A stretch of DNA of 34,686 nt, taken from the NCBI GenBank assembly GCA_016200005.1, contig JACQFP010000067.1:1-34686 (forward strand), read 5' to 3'. The notes below the pieces were generated by a model. It was not told the DNA's origin, searched no databases, and worked only from the letters and a program-made list of their open reading frames with translations. A program made the translations under genes and the position numbers. Shown here piece by piece: positions 1 to 7,527 of the stretch. Each line of letters begins with the position of its first letter. Position 1 is the first letter of the stretch. The stretch is from Verrucomicrobiota bacterium. GTDB lineage: Bacteria > Verrucomicrobiota > Verrucomicrobiia > Limisphaerales > PALSA-1396.

Positions 1-64
1 GTCACGCGCAGAATGTTCGTCGCGAGGGCGCGACGAACGACACGCGAGGCGCGTGTGCTCCCCC
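1..64. repeat. Partial copy of a multi-hairpin repeat (family A)
   Basis: Two adjacent hairpins are visible. The first has a perfect 10-bp stem (15-24 with 29-38) and an AGGG loop. The second has a 7-bp stem (40-46 with 50-56) and an AGG loop. A GCTCCC end follows. The arrangement matches the ends of the copies at 22797-22976 and 31682-31826, although the stem sequences differ. The rest of the element would lie left of the window. It sits downstream of the last gene of the minus-strand operon and could also help end transcription, but no T-run is visible. Confidence 0.7.
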
Positions 65-86
65 GAAGTAAGTTGGTCCAGAATTT

Positions 87-1337
87 TCACAGGGTAAAAT
101 AGAAAGTGGCGCCTTCGCCCACTTTGCCTTCGGCCCAGGCGCGTCCACCGTGGCGTTGGACAATACGCTGCACAATGGACAGCCCCAGGCCGGTGCCTTC
201 GAATTCGCTGGCGGGGTGCAACCGCTGGAACACGCCAAAAAGTTTGGGCGCATATTGCATATCGAAGCCCACGCCATTATCGCGGACCAGGAAGACCTGC
301 TCACCCGCTTCGTTGGCCTGTCTGCCGATTTCGATTTCTGCCGATGGCTTTGTCCGGGTGTACTTGATGGCATTGGAGAGCAGATTGAAGAATACTTGTT
401 TGAGCATTGATTCATCGGCCTGGACAGTGGGCAGTTCGGAAATTCTCCAGGTGATCGCGCGGTCCTTCATTTCTGGCTTCAGTTCGGCCTGCACTTGGGC
501 GACGACCGCATCGAGTTTGACCGCGGACCGGCGCAATTCTGCGCGGGACAGCCGGGCGAACGCCAGCAGATCGGTAATCAAGCGGCCCATCCGTTCACCC
601 GCTTTGGCGATCGTGAGGAGATGTCCCTGAGCCGTGGGATTCATTCCGGCGGAACACTCCTCGAGGAGAATGCGCGCATAGGCGGCCACGTGGCGCGCGG
701 GAGCGTGAAGGTCGTGGGCCACCGTGCTGGCGAAGGCGTCCAGCTCCTGGTTGGCCGCTTCCAGTTCGGCGGTGCGTTGCTGGACCCGCTGTTCCAAATC
801 CCGGTTCAATTGCGATATTTCCTCGTGTGCCCGTTGAATCTTTGCCAATGCCTCTTGGAGTTCGCTGTTCTTTTCCTCCAGCTTGCGCACCAGCACCTCG
901 CTGTATTGCTTGAGCACGTAAACCTCGTTGGCCCCCGGGACCAGCGGGTGTTTACGCTCGCGGGCCTTGAACATCGCTTCGTGCAACGCTTCGAGGATGA
1001 CCGGCGTGGGAGCGGGCTTGACGACGTAGCGGTCGGCGCCGACGGCCTCCGCGAGTTGCCGGTCAGTGGGCGAATCGTAGGTGCTGGTGTAAAGGACGAA
1101 CGGCAGCGCGCCGAACTTTTCCTTCCGGCGAATCTCGCGGCACAGGTTGAAGCCGTCCATGTTTGGCATGAGGATGTCCGAAATGACGCCGTCCACAGGT
1201 GCGCCCTCGAGCACGGCCAGCGCCTGGACGCCGTCGCTGGCTTCAAGCACGTTGTGACCCTCGGCCTCGAGTTGCGCGCGCAGCAGTTTCAGGTTGGTCG
1301 CGTGGTCGTCAACGATGAGGAGGTTCATGGGATTCAT
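87..1337 (-). CDS. Receiver-histidine kinase, last gene of the chemosensory operon
   Basis: A 416-residue soluble protein. An N-terminal receiver domain (about 4-120; phospho-acceptor D54, lysine in VVKP) is followed by a coiled coil (about 145-200), a HisKA domain with phospho-histidine H208 in AHDLHAP, and an HATPase domain (N-box NLLSNAIKY, G1 DNGVGF, G2 GTGLGL). Putting the receiver before the kinase suggests that a kinase upstream, perhaps CheA or another operon kinase, controls this one. Its start overlaps the previous gene's stop by 4 bases (ATGA). An alternative ATG lies three codons in. From the coiled coil onward it is almost identical to the kinase at 5153-6436, so it is a recent duplicate or has been homogenised by gene conversion. 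It lacks that protein's last eight residues. The signal sensed is unknown. Confidence 0.9.
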   Translation of the reverse strand: MNPMNLLIVDDHATNLKLLRAQLEAEGHNVLEASDGVQALAVLEGAPVDGVISDILMPNMDGFNLCREIRRKEKFGALPFVLYTSTYDSPTDRQLAEAVGADRYVVKPAPTPVILEALHEAMFKARERKHPLVPGANEVYVLKQYSEVLVRKLEEKNSELQEALAKIQRAHEEISQLNRDLEQRVQQRTAELEAANQELDAFASTVAHDLHAPARHVAAYARILLEECSAGMNPTAQGHLLTIAKAGERMGRLITDLLAFARLSRAELRRSAVKLDAVVAQVQAELKPEMKDRAITWRISELPTVQADESMLKQVFFNLLSNAIKYTRTKPSAEIEIGRQANEAGEQVFLVRDNGVGFDMQYAPKLFGVFQRLHPASEFEGTGLGLSIVQRIVQRHGGRAWAEGKVGEGATFYFTL

Positions 1338-1720
1338 GCTTTCCCCGCCGGCCCGGTCTTGTGCACCGCGGCGCTCACGATTTGTCCGGAGAGCTTCCGT
1401 GTATCCACCGGCTTGATGATGTAGGCGTCACAGCCGGCGGCGAGCGCGTCCGCCTTGCTGAATTTCTCGGGCGCGGCGGTAATCGCGACGATGGGGATGT
1501 GCTGCGTCTCCGGGTCTTGCTTCAAGCGCCGCGCGAGCGCGAGGCCATCCATGCCGGGCAATTTCAAATCCAGGAGGATTATGTCAGGATGGCGGGCTTT
1601 AATTTCCTCCATCGCCTGTTCGGCGGAGTCGTTTTCGCGGACGCTATGGCCGCTGGAGTTCAGTACCGCGCTCAACAGTTTCATGTCGGTCGCGTCATCT
1701 TCGACGAGCAGGATGTTCAT
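1334..1720 (-). CDS. Single-domain response regulator (CheY-like)
   Basis: A 128-residue protein made only of a receiver domain. The acidic pair is in LLVEDD, the phospho-acceptor is D51 in LLDLKLPGMDG, and the conserved lysine is in IIKPVDTRKL. There is no output domain, so it probably works by protein contact or as a phosphate relay or sink. It lies 3 bases after the previous receiver gene and overlaps the next kinase gene by ATGA. Its C-terminal KPVDTRKL motif is nearly shared with its upstream neighbour (KPIDTRKL), which suggests a tandem duplication. The partner kinase is unknown; the PAS kinase or the CheA-REC protein of the same operon are the natural candidates. Confidence 0.9.
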   Translation of the reverse strand: MNILLVEDDATDMKLLSAVLNSSGHSVRENDSAEQAMEEIKARHPDIILLDLKLPGMDGLALARRLKQDPETQHIPIVAITAAPEKFSKADALAAGCDAYIIKPVDTRKLSGQIVSAAVHKTGPAGKA

Positions 1721-1723
1721 AAG

Positions 1724-2125
1724 TCAGGTTCCTTTGGTTTTTGTGGTTGCGCTGCGTTGGAGGATTTCAGCCACCTGGACGGGCAGCTTGCGCGTATCAA
1801 TCGGCTTGGTGATGTAGCCGTCGCAGCCGGCTTCGCGCGCCTTTTCTTCGTCGCCCTTCATCGCGAAGGACGTCAGCGCCACGATGTGGATGTGCTGGTA
1901 GGCAGGGTTGGCTTTCAAGAGGCGGGTCAAGGTCAGGCCGTCCATGCCGGGCATCTGGATGTCCATCAGGATGAGGTCCGGCGTCGTGCGCTTGAGGATT
2001 TTCTGGGCTTCCTCGGCGTCCGGCGCGCGCAGGACCGAATGGCCCTCACATTCAAGCACGTCGGCGGCCAGTTTCAGGTTCGTCGGATTGTCGTCCACGA
2101 TCAGGATGGTAGCCGGAGCGCTCAT
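1724..2125 (-). CDS. Single-domain response regulator (CheY/DivK-like)
   Basis: A 133-residue receiver domain with the acidic pair in IVDDNPTN, phospho-acceptor D55 in LMDIQMPGMDG, T/S in ALTSF and lysine in ITKPIDTRKL. The sequence style (DDNPTNLKLA, MDIQMPGMDG) resembles DivK and the receivers found with hybrid kinases. There is no output domain. Its ATG overlaps the stop of the six-PAS kinase (ATGA at 2122-2125), so the kinase and this receiver are probably made together and form the most likely cognate pair. The next receiver gene starts only 3 bases after this one ends. Confidence 0.9.
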   Translation of the reverse strand: MSAPATILIVDDNPTNLKLAADVLECEGHSVLRAPDAEEAQKILKRTTPDLILMDIQMPGMDGLTLTRLLKANPAYQHIHIVALTSFAMKGDEEKAREAGCDGYITKPIDTRKLPVQVAEILQRSATTKTKGT

Positions 2126-5100
2126 GCGGTCACCTTCTCGCTCACGCGCGGCAGCACCACGGTAAACGCGCTGCCTTTGCCGACTTCGCTCTCAACGCTG
2201 ATGGCACCTTGCTGGAACTCGACGATTTTCTTGGTGAGCACCAAACCCAGGCCCGTGCCCTGGTAGCGCCGCGCCACGCCGGCATCGAGTTGCTGGAACT
2301 CGACGAAGAGCTTGCCCAGGTCCCCGGCCTTGATGCCAATGCCGGTGTCCCGCACTTGCAGGCGGAGCCGCGCCCCGTCGTGCGGGCTGGCCAGAATGTC
2401 CACTGAGCCGCCTTCATCGGTGAACTTCACCGCGTTGGAGAGCAGGTTGAACAGTACCTGTTTGAACTTCTGCTGGTCCAGCGTCACCTCGTCCACCGCG
2501 CGGTCCACCTCGCGGCGGATGACGAGGTTTTTCTTTTGCGCCATCGGCGCCACGACCGAGCACACCTCCTCGATGGCCTTGCCGACCGAGAAGGTTTCGG
2601 GATGCAGTTCCATCTTGCCCGCCTCGACTTTCGAGAGGTCGAGCACGTCGTTGATGAGCTGCAAGAGATGGCGGCCACTGTTGAGGATGTCCTTCAGATA
2701 CTCCTTCTGTTTCGGGACCAGCTTGCCCGGCTTTTCGTCAATGAGGAATTCGGAGAAGCCGATGATGCCGTTGAGCGGGGTGCGCAACTCGTGCGACATG
2801 TTGGCGAGGAACTCGCTCTTCATCCGGTTGGCCTCCTGAAGCGATTGCTCGAAGCGCTTGCGCTCGGTCACGTCGCGGGCGGCGGCAAAGACCCCGAGCA
2901 CCCTGCCTTTGTCGTCCTTATAGACCGAGGCGTTGTAGAGCACATCCGTGATGCGGCCGGTCACGTGCCGGATGGCCAGCGGATAGTCGCGCACGAAGCC
3001 TTCGGAGAACACCTTCTGATAACCGGCGCGCGCCTTCTCCGGCTCGGTGAAGTAGTCCGAGAAGTCGCGCCCGATGAGCTGTTCGCGCCCGACGCCGGTT
3101 GCCTGCACGGAGGCTTCGTTCACGTCGGTGATCTTGCCTTTCGGACTGATGGTGACGAGTGGGTCCAGCGAGGCTTCGATGAGCGAGCGGGCGTATTGCG
3201 AGGCCTGCTTCTGCACCGTCACGTCACGGGCGGCGGCGAACACCCCGAGCACCTTGCCTTTGTCGTCCTTATAGACGCTGGCGTTGTAAAGCACGTCCAT
3301 GATCCGGCCCGTCGTGTGGCGGATGGCGAGTGGGTAATCGCGCACGAAGCCCTCGGAGAACACCTTCTGATAACCGGCGCGCGCCTTGTCCGGCGCGGTG
3401 AAGTAATCCGAGAAGTCCGTGCCGATGAGTTGCTCGCGCGGCACGCCGGTGGCCTCGACCGAGGCTTCGTTCACGTCCGTGATTTTGCCCTGCGCGCTGA
3501 TGGTGACGAGCGGGTCGAGCGAGGCTTCAATAAGCGACCGCGCGTAGGCCGAGGAGGCGCGTTGCAATTCCTCGGCCATCTTGCGCTCCGTCACGTCGCG
3601 CGCGGCGGCGAACACCCCGAGCACCTGGCCCTGGTCGTCCTTATAGACGCTGGCGTTGTAAAGCACGTCGGTGATGCGGCCCGAGGAATGGCGGATGGCC
3701 AGCGGGTAGTCCTTCACGAAACCCTGCGAGAACACCTGCTGATAACCTTCCCGCGCCTTGTCCGGCTCGGTGAAGTAATCCGAAAAGTCCGTGCCCGTCA
3801 GCCGCTGGCGCGGAATTCCCGTGGCCAGCTCCGTCGCCCGGTTCACGTCGGTGATCTTGCCGTCGGGGCTGATGGTGACCAGCGGGTCCACGGACGCTTC
3901 GATCAAGCTGCGCGCGTAGGCGGCGGCGGCGCGTTGTTTGGCTTCGGCTTGCTTGCGCTCGGTCACGTCGCGCGCGGCGGCGAAGACGCCGAGCACATTG
4001 CCCTTTTCGTCCTTGTAAACACTGGCGTTGTAGAGCACGTCGGTGACGCGGCCTGACGAATGGCGGATCGCCAGCGGATAATCGCGGACGAAGCCGAGCG
4101 AGAACACCTGCTGATAACCTTCGCGAGCCTTCTCCGGCTCGGTGAAGTAATCCGAAAAGTCCGTGCCGATCAGCTTCTCGCGCGACAGGCCAGTGGCCTG
4201 GACCGACGCCTCGTTCACGTCGGTAATCTTGCCTTCGGGACTGATGGTGACAAGCGGGTCGAGCGAGGCTTCAATCAAACTGCGCGCGTAATACTGAGTG
4301 GCCCGGAGTTCCTCGGTGAGACGGATTTCGTCCGAGATGTCCTTGGAGATGAGCAGGAAGCCGATGGGTTTGCCCTTGCTGTCGCGGCGCGGCGTGATGA
4401 CCACACGCGCGGTGAAGCGATCGCCGCGCTTGCGCACGCGCAGCAGCGTCCCCTCCCACTTGCCGTCGCGCAGCGCGGCCTGGACAATGTCCGTGTGCCG
4501 GCCCGCCTTCACGTCCTCCGGCACGTGCAGGATGGAGGAGTTGGCCTTGCCGACGACTTCCTCCGGCTCGTAGCCGTAAAGCCGGCGCGCGCCTTCGTTC
4601 CACAACAGAATTTTCCCGTCGAGGTCCTTGCCGATGACGGAATACTCCGTGGACGATTCGAGGATGTTCGTGATGAAGTCCACCGCCTCCTGCGCGTTGC
4701 CGACGATGGCGCTGTCGAACAGCTTGGCCCGCCGCAGCTCCTCGGTGAACGCCAGCTCGTTCGTCACGTCCTTGGACATGAGCAGGAAGCCGATGGGCTT
4801 GCCGGCGGCGTCGCGCCGCGGTGTCACGACGACGCGGGCATTGAACTGCTCGCGGTTCTTGCGGACGCGCTTGATGTTGCCCTCCCAATGGCCGTTTTGC
4901 ATCGCGGCGTCGAGCATCTGCTGCGGCTTGCCCGCGTTCACGTCCTCGGCCGTGTGCAGGATTTGCGAGTTGGCCTTGCCGACCATCTCCTCCGGTTCGT
5001 AGCCGTAAAGGCGGCGCGCGCCCTCGTTCCACAACAGAATTTTCCCTTCGAGGTCCTTGCCGATGATCGAATACTCGGTGGAGGATTCGAGGATGTTGCC

Positions 5101-5163
5101 GATGAAGTCGAGCGCCTGCTCCGTGGTCTCAATGACGGTGCTGTCGAACAGTTTAGTTTTCAT
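2122..5163 (-). CDS. Sensor histidine kinase with six PAS domains
   Basis: A 1013-residue soluble kinase. Two PAS domains of one type (about 18-137 and 160-280, each with SSTEYS-IGKDL and LLWNEGARRLYGYEPEE) are followed by four near-identical PAS repeats of another type. Those repeats start at ARSLIEAS near 293, 417, 541 and 658, and each contains TDFSDYFT, DYPLAIRH and VLYNASVYKD. A HisKA domain follows (H791 in MSHELRTPLNG), then an HATPase (N910 in the N-box, DTGIG 939-943, GTGLGL 969-974). No transmembrane segment is seen, so it should sense cytoplasmic signals. The start is ATG at 5163, where homology to paralogous fragments begins; the open frame continues upstream, but only as antisense of the previous kinase. 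It overlaps that gene by 11 bases and the next receiver by 4. Ligands are not predictable. Confidence 0.93.
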   Translation of the reverse strand: MKTKLFDSTVIETTEQALDFIGNILESSTEYSIIGKDLEGKILLWNEGARRLYGYEPEEMVGKANSQILHTAEDVNAGKPQQMLDAAMQNGHWEGNIKRVRKNREQFNARVVVTPRRDAAGKPIGFLLMSKDVTNELAFTEELRRAKLFDSAIVGNAQEAVDFITNILESSTEYSVIGKDLDGKILLWNEGARRLYGYEPEEVVGKANSSILHVPEDVKAGRHTDIVQAALRDGKWEGTLLRVRKRGDRFTARVVITPRRDSKGKPIGFLLISKDISDEIRLTEELRATQYYARSLIEASLDPLVTISPEGKITDVNEASVQATGLSREKLIGTDFSDYFTEPEKAREGYQQVFSLGFVRDYPLAIRHSSGRVTDVLYNASVYKDEKGNVLGVFAAARDVTERKQAEAKQRAAAAYARSLIEASVDPLVTISPDGKITDVNRATELATGIPRQRLTGTDFSDYFTEPDKAREGYQQVFSQGFVKDYPLAIRHSSGRITDVLYNASVYKDDQGQVLGVFAAARDVTERKMAEELQRASSAYARSLIEASLDPLVTISAQGKITDVNEASVEATGVPREQLIGTDFSDYFTAPDKARAGYQKVFSEGFVRDYPLAIRHTTGRIMDVLYNASVYKDDKGKVLGVFAAARDVTVQKQASQYARSLIEASLDPLVTISPKGKITDVNEASVQATGVGREQLIGRDFSDYFTEPEKARAGYQKVFSEGFVRDYPLAIRHVTGRITDVLYNASVYKDDKGRVLGVFAAARDVTERKRFEQSLQEANRMKSEFLANMSHELRTPLNGIIGFSEFLIDEKPGKLVPKQKEYLKDILNSGRHLLQLINDVLDLSKVEAGKMELHPETFSVGKAIEEVCSVVAPMAQKKNLVIRREVDRAVDEVTLDQQKFKQVLFNLLSNAVKFTDEGGSVDILASPHDGARLRLQVRDTGIGIKAGDLGKLFVEFQQLDAGVARRYQGTGLGLVLTKKIVEFQQGAISVESEVGKGSAFTVVLPRVSEKVTA
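2854..4290 (-). repeat. Four-copy tandem repeat encoding PAS domains
   Basis: Four consecutive coding repeats of about 350-372 bases each encode the near-identical PAS domains of the large kinase. The first three are spaced 124 codons apart and the last 117 codons, because its linker is shorter. High identity in both DNA and protein points to recent unequal crossing-over, so copy number may vary between strains. Confidence 0.85.
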
Positions 5164-6436
5164 GGTTCGATTCTTTGGTTGGCAGAGTGAAATAAAAGGT
5201 CGCGCCTTCACCCACTTTGCCTTCGGCCCAGGCGCGTCCGCCGTGGCGTTGGACAATGCGCTGCACAATGGACAGCCCCAGCCCGGTGCCTTCGAATTCG
5301 CTGGCGGGGTGCAACCGCTGGAACACGCCAAAAAGTTTGGGCGCATATTCCATATCGAATCCCACTCCATTATCGCGGACCAGGAAGACCTGCTCACCCG
5401 CTGTCGTGTCCTGACTGCCGATTTCGATTTCTGCCGATGGCTTTGTCCGGGTGTACTTGATGGCATTGGAGAGCAGATTGAAGAATACCTGTTTGAGCAT
5501 TGATTCATCGGCCTCAACGGTGGGCAATTCAGAAATTTTCCAGGTGATCGTGCGGTCCTTCATTTCCGGTTTCAATTCGCGTCGCACTTGAGCGACGAGC
5601 GCGCCGAGGTTGACCGGGGTTCGGAGCAATTCTGCGCGGGACAGCCGGGCAAAGGCCAGCAGATCTGTAATCAACCGACCCATGCGCTCACCGGCTTTGG
5701 CAATCGTGAGGAGATGTTCCTGAGCCGTGGGATTCATTCCGGCGGAACATTCCTCGAGGAGAATGCGCGCATAGGCGGCCACGTGGCGCGCGGGCGCGTG
5801 AAGGTCGTGGGCCACCGAGCTGGCGAAGGCGTCCAGTTCCTGGTTGGCCGCTTCGAGTTTGGCGTTGAGTTTGTGAAGATCGTCTCGGGCGACGCTCAAC
5901 TCCTTGTTCCGGTGGATGGCGGCCTCGTAGGTGGACAGCAGGAGATTGAGAATTTGCAGACGGTCGGCGGTGATGAAGTGTTTGTGGCCGTTGAAGTAGA
6001 TTTCCACCCCCATCCCTGCCTGTTCCGCCTGGCGCAAATCGCGATTGACGAGCACGAACTGCACGCGGCTCAACAGGTGATGTTCGTCATAGGGTTTAAG
6101 GATGAAGTTGTCCGCGAGGCACTCCAGCCCGCGAATCACGTCCTGTGGATCGGATAAAGTTGTGACTAGGATGACCGGAGTCCCGCCCAGGCTGGCATCT
6201 GATTTGACGCGGCGGCACAATTCATAGCCGTCCATTTCGGGCATGACCACGTCGCTGATGATGAGCGTGGGCTTGTGACGCTGCGCCGCTGCCAACGCTT
6301 GCCGGCCGTTGGTCGTGGCAGTGACGTGGTAGCCTTGCTGTTCAAGGATGTGTTGGAGCCGTTGGGCCTGCGTCGGGCTGTCTTCGACGACCAGGATTTC
6401 GACTGGCGGGTTGGCGGGTTGGGCGGTGGTGCTCAT
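5153..6436 (-). CDS. Receiver-histidine kinase next to cheB
   Basis: A 427-residue protein. An N-terminal receiver domain (D62 in SDVVMPEMDG, lysine in ILKPYD) is followed by a linker containing GVEIYFNGHKHFITADR and LLLSTYE. Then come a coiled coil, a HisKA domain (H210 in AHDLHAP) and an HATPase (NLLSNAIKY, DNGVGF, GTGLGL). The start was set at ATG 6436, whose ATGA overlaps the cheB stop; upstream codons in the frame are only cheB antisense. I infer that the receiver domain is the output target of the CheA-REC protein, passing the chemosensory signal into a second kinase. It overlaps the next kinase gene by 11 bases. The kinase half is nearly identical to the one at 87-1337, while the receiver halves differ. 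Confidence 0.92.
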   Translation of the reverse strand: MSTTAQPANPPVEILVVEDSPTQAQRLQHILEQQGYHVTATTNGRQALAAAQRHKPTLIISDVVMPEMDGYELCRRVKSDASLGGTPVILVTTLSDPQDVIRGLECLADNFILKPYDEHHLLSRVQFVLVNRDLRQAEQAGMGVEIYFNGHKHFITADRLQILNLLLSTYEAAIHRNKELSVARDDLHKLNAKLEAANQELDAFASSVAHDLHAPARHVAAYARILLEECSAGMNPTAQEHLLTIAKAGERMGRLITDLLAFARLSRAELLRTPVNLGALVAQVRRELKPEMKDRTITWKISELPTVEADESMLKQVFFNLLSNAIKYTRTKPSAEIEIGSQDTTAGEQVFLVRDNGVGFDMEYAPKLFGVFQRLHPASEFEGTGLGLSIVQRIVQRHGGRAWAEGKVGEGATFYFTLPTKESNHEN

Positions 6437-7512
6437 GGTGTAATTGCTTCGGAGGTGTGTCGGCGGTTGACCACGGAGATGAGGGTGGCGGCGATGTTGT
6501 CGGCGGCCAGCACGTGCGTGGCGCCACCCAGTTCGATGGCTTCGCCGGGCATGCCATGCACGACGGAGCTTTGGCGATCCTGAGCGATGGTAATGGCGCC
6601 TTGGTCTTTCATCAACTTCAGTTCCACTGCGCCGTCCTGGCCCATGCCGCTGAGCAGCACGCCCAGCGCATTGCGTCCGCACACTTCCGCCAGCGAGCGG
6701 AACATATACGAGACGGCGGGCCGCAAACCATTCTCAGGCTCTTCCCGCGTCAACAGAATGCGACCGTTGGCGCTGATGCCCATGTGAAAATCATCCGGCG
6801 CCAGATAGGCGTGGCCGGGCAACGGGCAAGTTCCGTGTGAAGCAACGTGAACCTGCAAGCCGGTGGTCTGGTTCAGCCACTCAACCAGGCCGGGCAGAAA
6901 TCCATGCGCGATGTGCTGCACGATGAGGATGGCCGCGGGAAAATCTTTCGGCAGGCTCGAGAGGATGGTTTGCAAAACCGGCGGACCGCCGGTGGAGGCG
7001 CCGATGCCGATGAGTGTGACCCCGGCGGGCGCGCACTTCCCTTCGGCGGCCGGGGGCGCGGGCCAGGAAGCCGGGCGCGACCGGGGCCAGCGGCGCACCA
7101 CTTTGACTTCGGACATCAGCTTGACCGTTTGCAGGAGGTCGGTCACCAGTTGTTCAAATTCGGCGTGCGCGCGCGCGACCGGCTTGGCCACACAGGCCAC
7201 GGCGCCGGCTTCCAGCAAACGGAAGGTGGTGGCAACTTCCTTGGGGTCCGTGGTGGCGGTGCAAATGATGATCGGGACGGGTTGCGTCTCCATGATGCGT
7301 CGCGTCGCCTCGAACCCGTCGAGGCGCGGCATGTGAATGTCCATGACGATGACGTCAGGTTTGTTCCCATTAACGAAATCCAGCGCGGCCTGGCCGTCGT
7401 TGACCGCGCCGACGACCTGGATTTGCGGATCGGATTCCAGGAGGTGAACGAGCAGCATCCGTGACACCGGCGAATCATCTGCCACGAGCACGTTGATCTT
7501 GCGGTTGGTCAT
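6433..7512 (-). CDS. cheB: CheB-type chemoreceptor methylesterase (WspF-like)
   Basis: A 359-residue protein with the standard CheB layout. The N-terminal receiver domain has phospho-acceptor D58 in VMDIHMPRLDG and a lysine in VAKP. The C-terminal methylesterase domain has the catalytic triad S173 (GIGASTGG), H200 (IVQHI) and D293 (GMGQDG). CheB removes methyl groups from glutamates on chemoreceptors (and deamidates glutamines), resetting receptor activity. It follows the CheA-REC gene by 15 bases, as WspF follows WspE in Pseudomonas, so its likely substrate is the receptor encoded at 9753-11480. It overlaps the next kinase gene by ATGA. Confidence 0.96.
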   Translation of the reverse strand: MTNRKINVLVADDSPVSRMLLVHLLESDPQIQVVGAVNDGQAALDFVNGNKPDVIVMDIHMPRLDGFEATRRIMETQPVPIIICTATTDPKEVATTFRLLEAGAVACVAKPVARAHAEFEQLVTDLLQTVKLMSEVKVVRRWPRSRPASWPAPPAAEGKCAPAGVTLIGIGASTGGPPVLQTILSSLPKDFPAAILIVQHIAHGFLPGLVEWLNQTTGLQVHVASHGTCPLPGHAYLAPDDFHMGISANGRILLTREEPENGLRPAVSYMFRSLAEVCGRNALGVLLSGMGQDGAVELKLMKDQGAITIAQDRQSSVVHGMPGEAIELGGATHVLAADNIAATLISVVNRRHTSEAITP

Positions 7513-7527
7513 GCAGGGTCCTTTCGT

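Noticed and set aside
495-1424. 300-codon plus-strand open frame opposite the last kinase and receiver
   Set aside because: It is antisense to two clear signalling genes; high-GC coding DNA often leaves the opposite strand open. Similar long antisense frames at 1361-2266, 2536-4056, 25597-27429 and 29810-31642 were rejected for the same reason.
2854-4290. The four-fold PAS repeat as a CRISPR or satellite array
   Set aside because: Units are about 370 bases, fully coding and in frame, and encode complete PAS domains.
4271-5032. Long alternative minus-strand frames inside the six-PAS kinase
   Set aside because: They are out-of-frame translations of a high-GC gene with Arg/Ala/Gly-rich sequence and no domain; the kinase frame is unmistakable.
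5164-5517. 118-codon N-terminal extension of the six-PAS kinase
   Set aside because: It is antisense or out of frame to the preceding kinase and recurs opposite the paralogous kinase at 2-415, so it only reflects their DNA identity.
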